DNA from: Cytauxzoon felis
Lineage: Eukaryota > Apicomplexa > Aconoidasida > Piroplasmida > Theileriidae
Direction: 5' to 3'
NCBI GenBank assembly: GCA_020283715.1
Contig: JAIQCW010000121.1
Location: forward strand, 1-64,000
Length of the DNA stretch: 64,000 bases
Part shown: positions 11,816 through 21,541 of the stretch, one piece after another
How the letters are laid out: each line of letters begins with the position of its first letter
Position numbering within the stretch: position 1 is the first letter of the stretch
Notes under the pieces: generated by a model
What the model saw: only the letters and a program-made list of their open reading frames with translations
Databases searched by the model: none
What the model was told of the DNA's origin: nothing
Program-made: the position numbers and the translations under genes

Positions 11816-13344
11816 ATGACACGTAATTATAGGTATCGATCCCGGAGTAGGGATTCTATTGGTAATTATTCAAGTATCGATCGTAGTATATCTAGAAGTA
11901 GATCAATAATACGATCACGTCGAAGTAGATCTAGAAGCTATTCTAAATCACGACATTATTTATTAAGAGATACATACAACTTATCTAAACGCCGTAGTAG
12001 TAGCTTAATGAGGCCATCAAAATGTATGTCATCATCAGCATAATACATTCATACCTACAGGGGGGCGTAGAATGTATTCACCAGATCCAATGATGAAATC
12101 CGATTTAGTATATGCAGATCCTGTCATTAAAGATATACCAAATACATTCAAACGCAGGCCTATACATAACATGAAGTGGACATTACCTACAATGGGTAAT
12201 AACCACAAAAATAATACCTTTAATAGGCAACCGAAATATCATCTTAGAAATATTATCGATAATAATTATAAATACGAATCTGAAGAGTTCAAAAGCCAGA
12301 AGGTTAGTTATATCATTTCATACGATATCACATCCTTAGGAAAAGAGTTACAGAGTATTGCACGATAAAAGAGTCGCTTACAAAGAAAATAGAAAACTAC
12401 TAGCTGATTACAGCAACCAATTAAATGTATGTTCTGTTAATTCATTTCTTACTCCTAGCTCCATTTAATATCTGTTTCACCCGAGGTCCTTCCACTTGAT
12501 GAACAAGCACTACTTTCATCTATTCCACTCGCCGTGGTGGCCTCTTCTATTTACCTATCTCTAAAGAGTATAACCACTCCCAGAGATCGTGGCGGAGGCG
12601 AAGATAGTGATGCGAGTATAGTTAGTAATGGACCTCGAGTGGAACCCGTAGCTGATCTATGGGAAGCGTAGGGGGAACTAAATGGAAGGCCTCCACGGCG
12701 GGTGGGATAGAGAATAAATATGAGATTAGATTAGACCAATCCATATATAACTCATATCTCATGATATTTGTTTGTGTATTATATGATTGTATTAAATACT
12801 CATTTTCGTTCAGTCATTGGTTGGAGAATTGTCGAATATACCAAAGGATTCTGAAGAATATAAGTCATTGAGTGATAAGATAAAGTCATTAAAGATGATG
12901 ATGAAGAATGTGATGTCACCACAGAATAGGGATAATGGTGTGTTATCTCGAGCGGATAATAAATTAGATTATCGTGAGACGAGGTTGTTATTCAGTGGTT
13001 TGCCGGACTGTACTAAAGGTTTGTGGTATAATTTTAGTGATAATAATATTATCCTTAGGTAAAGGTAATCTAGCAAAATGGATATCTGATAATGCAAAGA
13101 TTTTATTACCTAAAGAAATCGCAATGCTAGCATCATGTAATGAATATAATGATAGGGCTATAATTCAATATAAAACGCATTCTATAGCAGAAAAGGTAAT
13201 TAATATATGATGATTTATAAATAATTTCATATTTAGGTTATGAAAAGTTGTAAATTGCATGGTATAACTGTATCTTGGGCTCCATCAACAGACAGCATTA
13301 CATCTGATACTATTTCAATAGATAAATCTATGGAAGTATATTAA
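11816..13344 (+). CDS. SR-rich protein with C-terminal RRM, RBM26/27-like
   Basis: Five introns restore one frame: 12023-12060, 12305-12342, 12427-12813, about 13020-13060 and 13197-13237. The N-terminus is an Arg/Ser-rich tract (RSRRSRSRSYSKSR). The middle holds a helical segment (KRVAYKENRKLLADYSNQL, then SEEYKSLSDKIKSLK). The C-terminus is a divergent RRM: RLLFSGLPD, an insert with NLAKWISDNAKI, then RAIIQYKTHSIAEKVM and HGITVSWAP. Helix plus an atypical RRM of the type 'KTHAEA' recalls RBM26/RBM27 (nuclear RNA turnover, PAXT/MTREC). The third intron is ten times longer than the others and contains a copy of the modular repeat (12477-12712). RRM assignment is good; the orthology is tentative. 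Confidence 0.6.
12477..12712 (+). repeat. Modular palindromic element, copy 1 (intron of RBM26-like gene)
   Basis: Strand is given as the one on which the element reads GTAGCTGATCTCAGGGAAGC and GCCACTCCCGGAGATCGTGG (the 'coding-like' sense). Here the arms are CCACTCGCCGTGGTGGCC and GGCCTCCACGGCG..., an inverted pair, flanking CTATCTCTAAAGAGTATAAC, the GATCGTGG core and the GTAGCTGATC core. Slight decay (CTATGGGAAGCGTAGGG). Lies wholly inside intron 12427-12813. Confidence 0.85.
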
Positions 13345-13461
13345 ATTAAAATTCTATTTAATTTTAAAATTCATTTAGAATGAAGTCGATTATGAATGTT
13401 TTGATGATTAATTTATATTTCTATTTAACATAATACTTATTCATTATACATCTTATACACA

Positions 13462-13762
13462 ATGAGCAGTTCTAATCTTAGACGATTGCGATTCATGCAA
13501 AAGTCTGAAGATAAACAGAAGGAAAGTGATAATGTGAATGTTGAAGTATTAATCAGTGATGATTCCATGTGGATCAAGCCTGGATATGAGGAGATTCATA
13601 AATTTCACTCTGAAAAGAAAGAAAAGCAGTTGCAAAATCTTAAAATACGATACATTAGCAGGTATGTTTATACTTTTGACCATGCAAACCCTTATCAGAC
13701 GATCATACAATGGAGCCAACCCCGCTATTGAAAATTACATGATGAAATTGAAGAGGCGGTAG
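13462..13762 (+). CDS. MPP6: M-phase phosphoprotein 6 homologue, nuclear exosome cofactor
   Basis: Two exons with an intron at 13662-13698 (37 nt, GTATG...TCAG). The N-terminus SSNLRRLRFMQKSEDK matches the MPP6 signature (LLRMKFMQR), the centre carries SDDSMWIKPGYEE, and splicing yields the C-terminal RRSYNGANPAIENYMMKL, matching the RxSFxGFNPEVEKLM box. Length is near 88 residues, shorter than the human protein (about 160) but with both conserved boxes. MPP6 binds RNA and docks the MTR4 helicase to the nuclear exosome for rRNA and ncRNA processing. Without the intron the conserved C-terminal box would be lost, which supports the splice. Confidence 0.8.
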
Positions 13763-13882
13763 GAAACTGAAGTGCAAAGTATAGAGATGTGAATTAAAAA
13801 TATTATGGACTTGTAAGATATGAAGTAATCATGTCGTTATGTTACGAAATGTCTTCAAATTCCAACCGTAGAATATTTATGT

Positions 13883-15514
13883 CTACAACACTGAGAGTAA
13901 ATGTTCCATTTGTTCATGTTTGTTGCAGGGCCATGAGTAAAATGGTATATTGACAATCTTGTAATTTGATTTAGATAACAATCTATGTTTCAATTGGCTG
14001 TTTAGTGTGTAGCGATGTGTATAATAATCTACACCTCTATTTAATATCTTATTGACCCTGAATATATATATATATATATATATATATTGTATCATATACT
14101 CAACATACCTCTCATTTAAATTTTGAGTATAGTGATATGGACCATCAATCTCTATTATAATTTCTCTAGATGGTATATAGATGTCAATTATATATGGATT
14201 TATATAAACTTCATTTTGATGGTCAAAGTTGAGTTCAGAAACCATCTTAGACACTTGTATATGAGTATTGCTTGTTGATGATTTGTTTTCATCATCAAAT
14301 TTAGGTACATGGCCATCTGCAAGTTTAAACAAGTCAATCAAAAGCTCATCATTTAAAATGTGGTTATATAATTTAAATCGTTCAACTTTACATGATTTAT
14401 GCAGTAAATTTAAATGTGTAGCAAATTTAGACCACTGATTATCATCTATCCATGATTTGTAATTATTGCATGTATATACTAGTAGTTTATACAATAGAAA
14501 ATCAAGTTCATTTTGATATTTAGTAAATTTATATGGTGATGATATACAAAATAATATAATCTGCGATATTGCTATCATTTTACAGGCAACAAAAGATTCT
14601 CTATCAAGTAACAATTGTAAATTATCCTGTTTAATTAGTCTACGAACTATACTCTCCGTCATATTATGTAATCTGACTTTACACTTTGATATCGTATAAA
14701 GCAGGATAGATATACTATATATAGAATTACTATCAATGAATACATGATAATATCTAATTATTAAAGATCTAATAACATGTGAGCATAATGTACAACTATT
14801 ATTACATACTAAGGACAGGTATGGTATTATATCCTTAACATGTAACTTCAACTTATTATATGACTGTATATACAATGATTTCCCTAACGATAACATTAAC
14901 AACATTATTATATCATTACCCCTTTGTATTAACAAATTATTATAACGCAATTTACAATTTTCACATGTCTTTATGTTATTGCTATAGTTGTTAAACTCAC
15001 ATATGGGTATTACCTCATCATCAGTACTAACGTTTGGTATGTACTTCAATTTCATCAATAATTTACACATTTCACATATCTCTAGTATCGACAATCCATT
15101 TATGTTTTCATACATTAATTTATACAACATTTCACATAATAACACTTTATATACATCAATACCATTATTATTCTCACTCACATCCAATCTATTACAAAGT
15201 TTCAGTATATATAACAACTCTTTACACTTTAACTTTCTAAGATACAATTGAAAACATGTCAATAATGTTAATAAATCGTTCCTATCGTTACATTTTTTAA
15301 TCAACTTGTACCAATCATTTTTGGTATAATCGAATGCAGACTCGAGATAATTTTGTACAGTCTTACCACCGATCAACTGAGATATCTTAAATACACCCTT
15401 GAATTCATTGTTATATCCTCTAGTTGTTGTTATTTTAGCATTATTAACATGTAGGTACTTAGTCCATGAATAAGAATTAAAACCCAACCTACTTGTATAT
15501 ATACCATTATACAT
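13883..15514 (-). CDS. RAP-domain protein, probable organellar RNA-binding protein
   Basis: About 525 residues. The body is alpha-helical with many Leu/Cys-rich repeats, as in OPR/heptatricopeptide-like proteins. The C-terminal 100 residues form a RAP domain: IDIYIPSREIIIEIDGPYHY, then SQLKHRLLSKSNYKIVNIPF and YSWPCNKHEQ. An AT microsatellite would add a YIYIYIYI run inside the RAP domain, but an intron at 14058-14108 (GTATG...TTCAG) removes it and joins LNER to VNKILNRGVDYY, restoring the family pattern. The N-terminus (MYNGIYTSRLGFNSYSW) lacks acids and is compatible with mitochondrial import. RAP proteins in apicomplexans act on mitochondrial or apicoplast RNAs such as fragmented rRNAs. 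Confidence 0.75.
   Translation of the reverse strand: MYNGIYTSRLGFNSYSWTKYLHVNNAKITTTRGYNNEFKGVFKISQLIGGKTVQNYLESAFDYTKNDWYKLIKKCNDRNDLLTLLTCFQLYLRKLKCKELLYILKLCNRLDVSENNNGIDVYKVLLCEMLYKLMYENINGLSILEICEMCKLLMKLKYIPNVSTDDEVIPICEFNNYSNNIKTCENCKLRYNNLLIQRGNDIIMLLMLSLGKSLYIQSYNKLKLHVKDIIPYLSLVCNNSCTLCSHVIRSLIIRYYHVFIDSNSIYSISILLYTISKCKVRLHNMTESIVRRLIKQDNLQLLLDRESFVACKMIAISQIILFCISSPYKFTKYQNELDFLLYKLLVYTCNNYKSWIDDNQWSKFATHLNLLHKSCKVERFKLYNHILNDELLIDLFKLADGHVPKFDDENKSSTSNTHIQVSKMVSELNFDHQNEVYINPYIIDIYIPSREIIIEIDGPYHYTQNLNERYVEYMIQYIYIYIYIFRVNKILNRGVDYYTHRYTLNSQLKHRLLSKSNYKIVNIPFYSWPCNKHEQMEHLLSVL
14058..14108 (-). other. AT-microsatellite intron in the RAP-domain gene
   Basis: GTATG donor, (AT)n tract of about 12 units and a TTCAG acceptor on the minus strand. 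Removal joins LNER to VNKILNRG and restores the RAP domain. Confidence 0.7.
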
Positions 15515-15675
15515 GACGAAAACTAGTACCTATATGATCATTAATACCACTATTACCAGGACATATGGGTAAAATCAATGAATTGTAATGGAAGGATGTG
15601 TGGTTAATGACAGATAATGTAATATTAAATAATTGATGATTCAATGATATTTAAAATTTTAAATAATACAAAATC

Positions 15676-16950
15676 ATGTCAAAAACAAAATTATTAGATG
15701 GATTACATATAGTTTGTTGATGTCATTTAATCATATAACTCATTAATTTTCTATAGGGACCATTTACTGTAGAAGAGGATAATAAGTTAAGGAAGGCTAT
15801 TAATCTCTATATTGAGAATAATTATAATAGCAACGAAGATAATAATATTATAATAAAGAGGTTATTGGCAAGCAGAGGTCGTACTCCCAGTATTATAACA
15901 TCTATTGGGAAATCCGTTCTACCACATAGACATCCTAAATCGATATATAACTACGTAAGAAGGCATTTTTTATCATATAATATTGGTAAATGGGAAACTG
16001 ATGAGTTGTTGTCATTACTAAAAACCTATTTCAATAATAAAAAAGAGAATAGAAATAACTCGTGGAAAGAACTTGCTAAAATCATCAATCGTTCGCCCGA
16101 GCAAATCCATGATAAATGGAGAGAACTTAAACCCTTTATAAACAAATATCAATCAATCGTATTTGATACTAAGCTTTCCGATGACGATAAAATAATCGCA
16201 ATAAACTCTGTCATCGATGAAGGATTAAGCATTACACCCAAGGTTAATGGGAAACAAACATTGAATTCTAAAGAGAAAAGGAAACCTACATCAGATCAAG
16301 ACAATGAACTTGAAACATCGGGGGAGAGTGGAGTACAGACTTCAGAGATCAATGGACTCCAGGAATCTGAATCCAATGAACTCCAGATATCAAAATCTGT
16401 TGAAGATGAATCACCTGTATTTAATGAAGATCCATCACCACAATCTTCACAACCATCTCCTACTTCTACAATTGATAATGAAGTACAAAATAGATTGTAT
16501 GAAGCGGTGAGAAATCATGTAAAGGATAGTAAATTAAATGTGAAGAACATACAATGGAGTAAAATACAGTCTGAGTTTCCAAATTATTCAACAACTAAAC
16601 TGAGATTACATTTTACTTCGACATTATTACCCAAAGTATATAAAAAAGTATATGATGGATTTAACAGTCATGTGGTAGCAAGATATGCATTGTCTAAAAT
16701 TAAGAAAATTACAAAGAACAATAAAATAAAATCATTACATGATATAGATTTTAAGAATGAACTACCCTACTTGCCATCAACATTTATAATTTACTCTATA
16801 AAAAGGGAATTGTCAAGCTTTATAACCAGCTACAATAAATCTATTACTAATGATAACAAACTCAAGCCTTTGCACCATAAAATATTGAACAATGATAATT
16901 CAGATTATAAAAAGTTTAAAAAATTATTAAAAAAGCTTACAAATTTTTAA
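15676..16950 (+). CDS. Myb/SANT-type DNA-binding protein (Reb1/TTF1-like arrangement)
   Basis: An intron at 15712-15756 joins a short first exon (MSKTKLLDGLHI) to GPFTVEEDNKLRKAI. About 410 residues. Two Myb-like helical units are visible: GPFTVEEDNKL at the start, and GKWETDELLSLLKTYF then SWKELAKIINRSPEQIHDKW about 80 residues later, with the spaced Trp residues of SANT/Myb domains. A Glu/Ser/Pro-rich linker follows (residues 190-260), then a basic helical C-terminus (KKFKKLLKKL). Tandem Myb units with a GPFT-type opening occur in RNA polymerase I termination factors (Reb1/TTF1), so a role in rDNA or general DNA binding is inferred, not shown. Confidence 0.65.
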
Positions 16951-17024
16951 ATGTTAAAGAGAATAAACAAAATGATAAAGAAATTTTGAATTTGATCAAG
17001 AAAAATCCATTACCTAATTGTAAA

Positions 17025-17897
17025 TTATAATTTTATCATCTTCTCTAATTCATGTCTATTATACCCCAATATATCCAAATTCTTTCCATGCCTCTCATAT
17101 ATAGTCTGTCTTTCAACCAGCCACTTTCTCATCCTAACTAGCCTTTCATAGTCAATGCGATGCGCCATTGGAAGCTTAGCAATGTAAGCCATTCTGTCGG
17201 AATCAATTGAAGATAGTTTATATCTATTAGAGATTCCTTTAACATGCGGGAATTGTACATCCGAAGTCTTAGTCCTGCCGTCAGCTCTTTTATTTAGCTT
17301 TCCCTCCGCTTCCCTGAGATCAGCTACGGGTATTCCACTTGAGGTTACATCCATACCTTCATCATCGCCACGATCTCCGGGAGTGGCTTTACTCTTTAGA
17401 GAGAATAAATTAGAAGAGCTGTCTGCAAGACCAACGGTAGATGTGGGTGGAATAGTGTTTGTAACCCCGAGCGGAGTAGAGTTATGTACAGGACTTGGAG
17501 TGGAGTCCGTTTGAATGGAGTCATCAGAATTAGTCAACCATGGACGATGAAAGTGTTCATTGATGATCTTGTCGATTGAATCTATACATTTCTTCATGTT
17601 CTCTCCATTGTATATCCTGGTTATATAATTGGAATATATGTAGTAATCATCATTATCATATTCATGTGTAGGCTTGATACGTTTACTATTCAAGACATTT
17701 ACACAATACTTTAAAAAATGATACTTCTTCAAATATGCATATTCTTCCGATGTTCTTACACTCCTCCAACATGTTTTTTCAAAATTTTCAGTGAGCTTCT
17801 GTATCTTTTCAATCTTGTACCTCTTGCCATGGATATTCAATTGCCTTAGATACGATAAACATTTGTTATTATCAACTACACGTATTCTTAATCTCAT
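17025..17897 (-). CDS. Unknown protein carrying an in-frame modular repeat
   Basis: 290 residues, no recognised family. The N-terminal 100 residues are basic and helical (VVDNNKCLSYLRQLNIHGKR; SVRTSEEYAYLKKYHFLKY). Residues about 150-215 are translated modular repeat, including ATPGDRG, SSGIPVADLREAEG and RADGRTK. The C-terminus returns to ordinary sequence (LPMAHRIDYERLVRMRKWLV; ILGYNRHELEKMIK) and is well conserved in character. The repeat is open in this frame over its whole length, so it is either translated as a disordered linker or removed by a splice I cannot identify. Start at 17897 is the only upstream ATG in frame. It lies tail-on to the Myb gene and just downstream of the WD-like gene on the same strand. 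Confidence 0.55.
   Translation of the reverse strand: MRLRIRVVDNNKCLSYLRQLNIHGKRYKIEKIQKLTENFEKTCWRSVRTSEEYAYLKKYHFLKYCVNVLNSKRIKPTHEYDNDDYYIYSNYITRIYNGENMKKCIDSIDKIINEHFHRPWLTNSDDSIQTDSTPSPVHNSTPLGVTNTIPPTSTVGLADSSSNLFSLKSKATPGDRGDDEGMDVTSSGIPVADLREAEGKLNKRADGRTKTSDVQFPHVKGISNRYKLSSIDSDRMAYIAKLPMAHRIDYERLVRMRKWLVERQTIYERHGKNLDILGYNRHELEKMIKL
17272..17431 (-). repeat. Modular palindromic element, copy 2 (in frame in coding sequence)
   Basis: Left arm TCCTGCCGTCAGCTC and right arm GAGCTGTCTGCAAGAC are of different types. The inner GAGATCAGCTACGGGT and CACGATCTCCGGGAGTGGC modules are intact. Translated on the minus strand as part of the unknown protein at 17025-17897. Confidence 0.85.
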
Positions 17898-17921
17898 TAT
17901 AAATATATAAAGATGGAAAAA

Positions 17922-19254
17922 TCATATTAATTTAATTGGTTTGCCCCAATTTGTATCATCAGTCCTCCGTGATATATAGATGTGCTCATTACATGATGAG
18001 ATAATTATAGAACTGTAATCTGGCGTTATACAGAAATCAGTTATAAAACCTGATATATTACCGAGTGAGACAATTTGATCCGATGAGTCTTGTAACAACT
18101 TCTGATATACACATTCGAATATATTACACGATGAATTGTTATTTGTACTACCAAGCTCATTAATCATGTTACATGACGCTATTATATATGGGATATTATT
18201 ACTTGTATCCTTTATTGACTTCATGCGATATACAGAACCTTAAAAAATGTGAAATGCCAAAGGAACATCACTTACCACTAAAACAGCCCTTACAATAGAA
18301 ATATGACGCCTGCTTATATAGTTCTAATTTGCCATCACCATTCATCTGAAATACCAAACATCTTACTATACCATCAGAACAACCACATAGTATCGTCAAG
18401 TTACTATTCGCCGCGTTCCTAGGACGCCACGCTATAGTATTCACATTAACTACACCATCCAATTGATGAGTAAATGGCTGCAATGAAGATGAACAAAGAG
18501 GGAAAAATGTAGAAAATTTGAATGAATTTAATTGTTTACCAGCCCTTGCTTCATCCAATAACTTCTTGGAAATATAGAGCAACGTTAACATTCCATCAAT
18601 AGTAGAGCATGAAATCCATTGGCCATCAGATAATAAAGTATCAACCTTAATACAATTCATATATTTATTTCCCTTACTATTCTTGAGCAGATCACGGCAC
18701 TTTAATATCTCTTTACCGGATTCAATATCGAAAAAATTTAAATTGAGAGAAGGTGATCTTTCTAGAGCTAAAAGAATAGTATAATGATAGTGTAAGTAAA
18801 ACAAACATATAATGAGTTGATCATCAAATATTAAATCAAAATCGATGGAGGTGTTTAAATTACAGTCTTCTATACTGAAGATTGGTTTAATTCTAGAATC
18901 CATGGGTATATAATCATCATTATACAACGGGTTGTTAGTTAGTGATTCTAAGCGGTTAATAACCTCCGCTGATATGTCCCATACATATATAAAGCTATAG
19001 GTGGAAATATAAGAGAGTAATAATTAATCGACATACCCACAACTAGTAATACAAACCAATCTGCGATTGTCTTTAGTTACTATACTCTTGATTACAGTAC
19101 CGATTATGGGTGTCAATGAACCAATGTATTTAACGCCATCGCCAAATCTATATACCGATATCTTACCATCGGGTCCAAAATGACCCAAAAATAACAACTT
19201 ATCAGTACATGATATAGAAGAATAGCCCTGAATTATTCTATCATCATAATTCAT
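17922..19254 (-). CDS. WD40-like beta-propeller protein, function unknown
   Basis: Three exons: 19254 to about 19036, about 18990-18268, and 18230-17922, joined by short introns with good GTATG and GTAAG donors. Splicing restores GFIYVWDISAEVI and GCFSGSVYRMKSIKD. The chain of about 410 residues has repeating beta-blade character: FLGHFGPDGKISVYRFGDG, VWDIS, SDGQWISCSTIDGMLTLLYI, ILCGCSDGIVRCLVFQ and SSIIISSCNEHIYISRR, spaced 60-100 residues apart. That fits a WD-repeat propeller lacking most GH dipeptides. No additional domain points to a specific complex. Candidates include scaffold subunits of RNA or chromatin complexes; I cannot choose. Confidence 0.5.
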
Positions 19255-19430
19255 TCTATAAAATGGAGGTTAATTGTGATGTTCAAGATGCTATCTAACA
19301 CAAGGGTGTAGTTTATAGTGGTAAAAGAAGGTAAAGATACAGATGAATCAAGTCAACATCTTCAATACCTCAAATTCAAAAACAATGATATTAAATTAAA
19401 TACGATAGTATTTAAGGCGTTTAAGTGTTT

Positions 19431-20130
19431 TCACGCCTCTTCTACAGAGGTCTCTGGTGGATACGCGAGAGCACCTTTCAGTTTATCTAAAAGCATATGA
19501 TAATCTTTGATCTTATCGTCATAAACGTCCGTGCTAAATTTATTCTTCTTATATTCCAATTTCTTAACCTTCTTCTCAATCATTACAATCATAGACTTGT
19601 AGTCCTCAGTAGAGACGGACTTGACACCGTTTTTTAAATCATCTACAACTCTAATAATTTTATCTTCTAGTACTTCATTATTTAAATCTATAGCCTCTGA
19701 TAACGCTTTAATACGATTGATCCTATTCAATACAGGTTTACCAGTCTGAAATAGATGAATAGTATAGATAGGTGTAAGAGATACCTTGAAGAGATGTTTA
19801 ACAATTTCATCATCATCTTTAACATGTACTCTAAGTGCCTTGCCATCAATGAAATAATTATTCATAGCTTCAGCTGCGATTTGTGCGATTTCATTACACG
19901 TAAATTTAATAAATGCATAACCCTTGGATCCATTAGTCTAAAGAATTTAAATTATACATTAATACAAGTTTTAAATTTACCTTTTTAGATCTCATTAAGC
20001 GTACCTTCAATACTTTACCGAATTGAGAGAAATAACGCTTAATCTGATTCTCTGTTAATTGTTTAGGTAAATTACCGACATAAATTATATTTTTATGGGT
20101 ATTTTTAACATATTCTACCTGCCTTTTCAT
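19431..20130 (-). CDS. NIFK/Nop15-like nucleolar RRM protein
   Basis: Two exons with an intron at 19938-19980 (43 nt). The protein is about 220 residues. An N-terminal RRM shows [20 protein letters not shown] (RNP2), [15 protein letters not shown], then after splicing [12 protein letters not shown] (RNP1) and [18 protein letters not shown]. This tracks yeast Nop15 and human NIFK closely, including the SKK-TxGSKGYAF junction and MNNYL-type helix. A Lys-rich coiled-coil-like C-terminus follows ([15 protein letters not shown]). These proteins act in 60S ribosome biogenesis, in ITS2 processing. The start at 20130 gives [13 protein letters not shown] directly ahead of the RRM. Confidence 0.82.
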
Positions 20131-20179
20131 TTTTATTAAAAAATATATCATATAAACATTTATAAAATTAAACCACACA

Positions 20180-21501
20180 TTATTCTATACTCAAGTCGAA
20201 CAGCGCTATACCAAATTTGAGTTTAAACGAGTCTTCAACTTTATTAAATAATACCCTACATTGCGATAAGTTACTCTCATTGTCTACTACAATCTCTCGG
20301 AGGTTGATTAAATTCATCTTGAAGAAGTCGTCTTCTTTGAAAATGTCATAATCCTCATCCCATGCCTCAATGTGATACCTTAATGTCTTGAACAATTCGC
20401 ATGCTAATTCATCGTTCTCAATAATTACACGTTCAGCATTACAAAATGCCCTCAGAAGCTTCTTATACTGCTGGAAACTATCGATGTTGTAACACAGTAA
20501 AAACAGTATGAAACTATACTGTAGTTCACCCAGTATATATAAATAGTAATTGTGTTTATATTCTATACACTTGTACCCGTACTTTGTACTCTTGTAGTCT
20601 TCTCTAATAGAATCCAATACAAACGACGTGTCCATATTCATACTCGACACCATTTCCGGTGTCGTTGCAAGTTTATTATATGTTGGAACATCTGAGTAGT
20701 ATATATAAGAAAATGAATCTTCAACACCTTCGGACGACAAAGGTGCTGGTACATCTGCTTCATTGGATGAATTCACATCAGATAGTTTAGTTCGATCTAC
20801 ATCATCGTGAGAATCTTTCTTGATATCATCTGACTTCATGAGATCAACAGTTGGTAATTTACCGTTTTTAATATCTTGCACAACGGAATTGTACAGCTGT
20901 CGTGTCTTGAGAGGATCATCTTGTTCAACTTTCAGGTCACGCAAGACAATTTTACGTAAATCTAAATCAGAACGCGATTCATCTACACCTTCAACATCAT
21001 CATTATAAATATAACATTTAGACTTTATAATCTTCTCTATAGGCCTTAATTTATTTATAATCTCGGAATTAATAAATTTTGTGACATTAGACCACAGTGA
21101 TGCTAAATCTTTTGGTATAGAAGCCAATTTACGTCTATATCTATCAATAATCAATGACTCATTATAATTTTCATTATTATATACTTGAATCAGCTCAAAT
21201 AAGCCGGAATTTTCGTTATCCGTACGCTTCAACACCTTAATCTGACCAGTCTCGAGGTATACAAACTCGCCAATCCTACCATCTTCATCATCTATAGAAA
21301 CAATAAATATAAATTATGGACAATATAATGTACCTTTATTTTTTTATATATAAAATGTGCACCGGGTACCATATTCCATATACCTAATACACGATTAGGC
21401 TCTGGCAATGATATAAAGTCTATACCAATCTCCTCATCCGACTTTTGATCAAGTATAATTAATACGGAAAAACTAGTCGTGGATTCCTCATCAATTTCCA
21501 T
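20180..21501 (-). CDS. AAR2: AAR2 homologue, U5 snRNP assembly factor
   Basis: About 420 residues in two exons. The N-terminal domain shows [19 protein letters not shown] and MVPGAHFIY, matching the AAR2 N-terminal pattern (EFGID ... PPGxHFxxY), then [14 protein letters not shown]. The C-terminal domain has the conserved helices [20 protein letters not shown] and [18 protein letters not shown]2 holds Prp8 in the cytoplasm before U5 snRNP maturation. An acidic linker with [13 protein letters not shown] separates the domains. The exon junction (GTACAT ... CTATAG, about 21290-21333) leaves the two frames out of step by one base; a run of seven T at about 21341-21347 immediately before it would restore frame if eight bases long, so a sequence error or an unusual splice is likely. 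Confidence 0.78.
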
Positions 21502-21541
21502 CTTTTTATGGAAAATTTTAAATATATATAAAATATAAATA

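Noticed and set aside
14058..14108. YIYIYIYI amino-acid repeat inside the RAP domain
   Set aside because: It is the translation of an AT microsatellite in an intron with good splice sites; removing it restores the domain.
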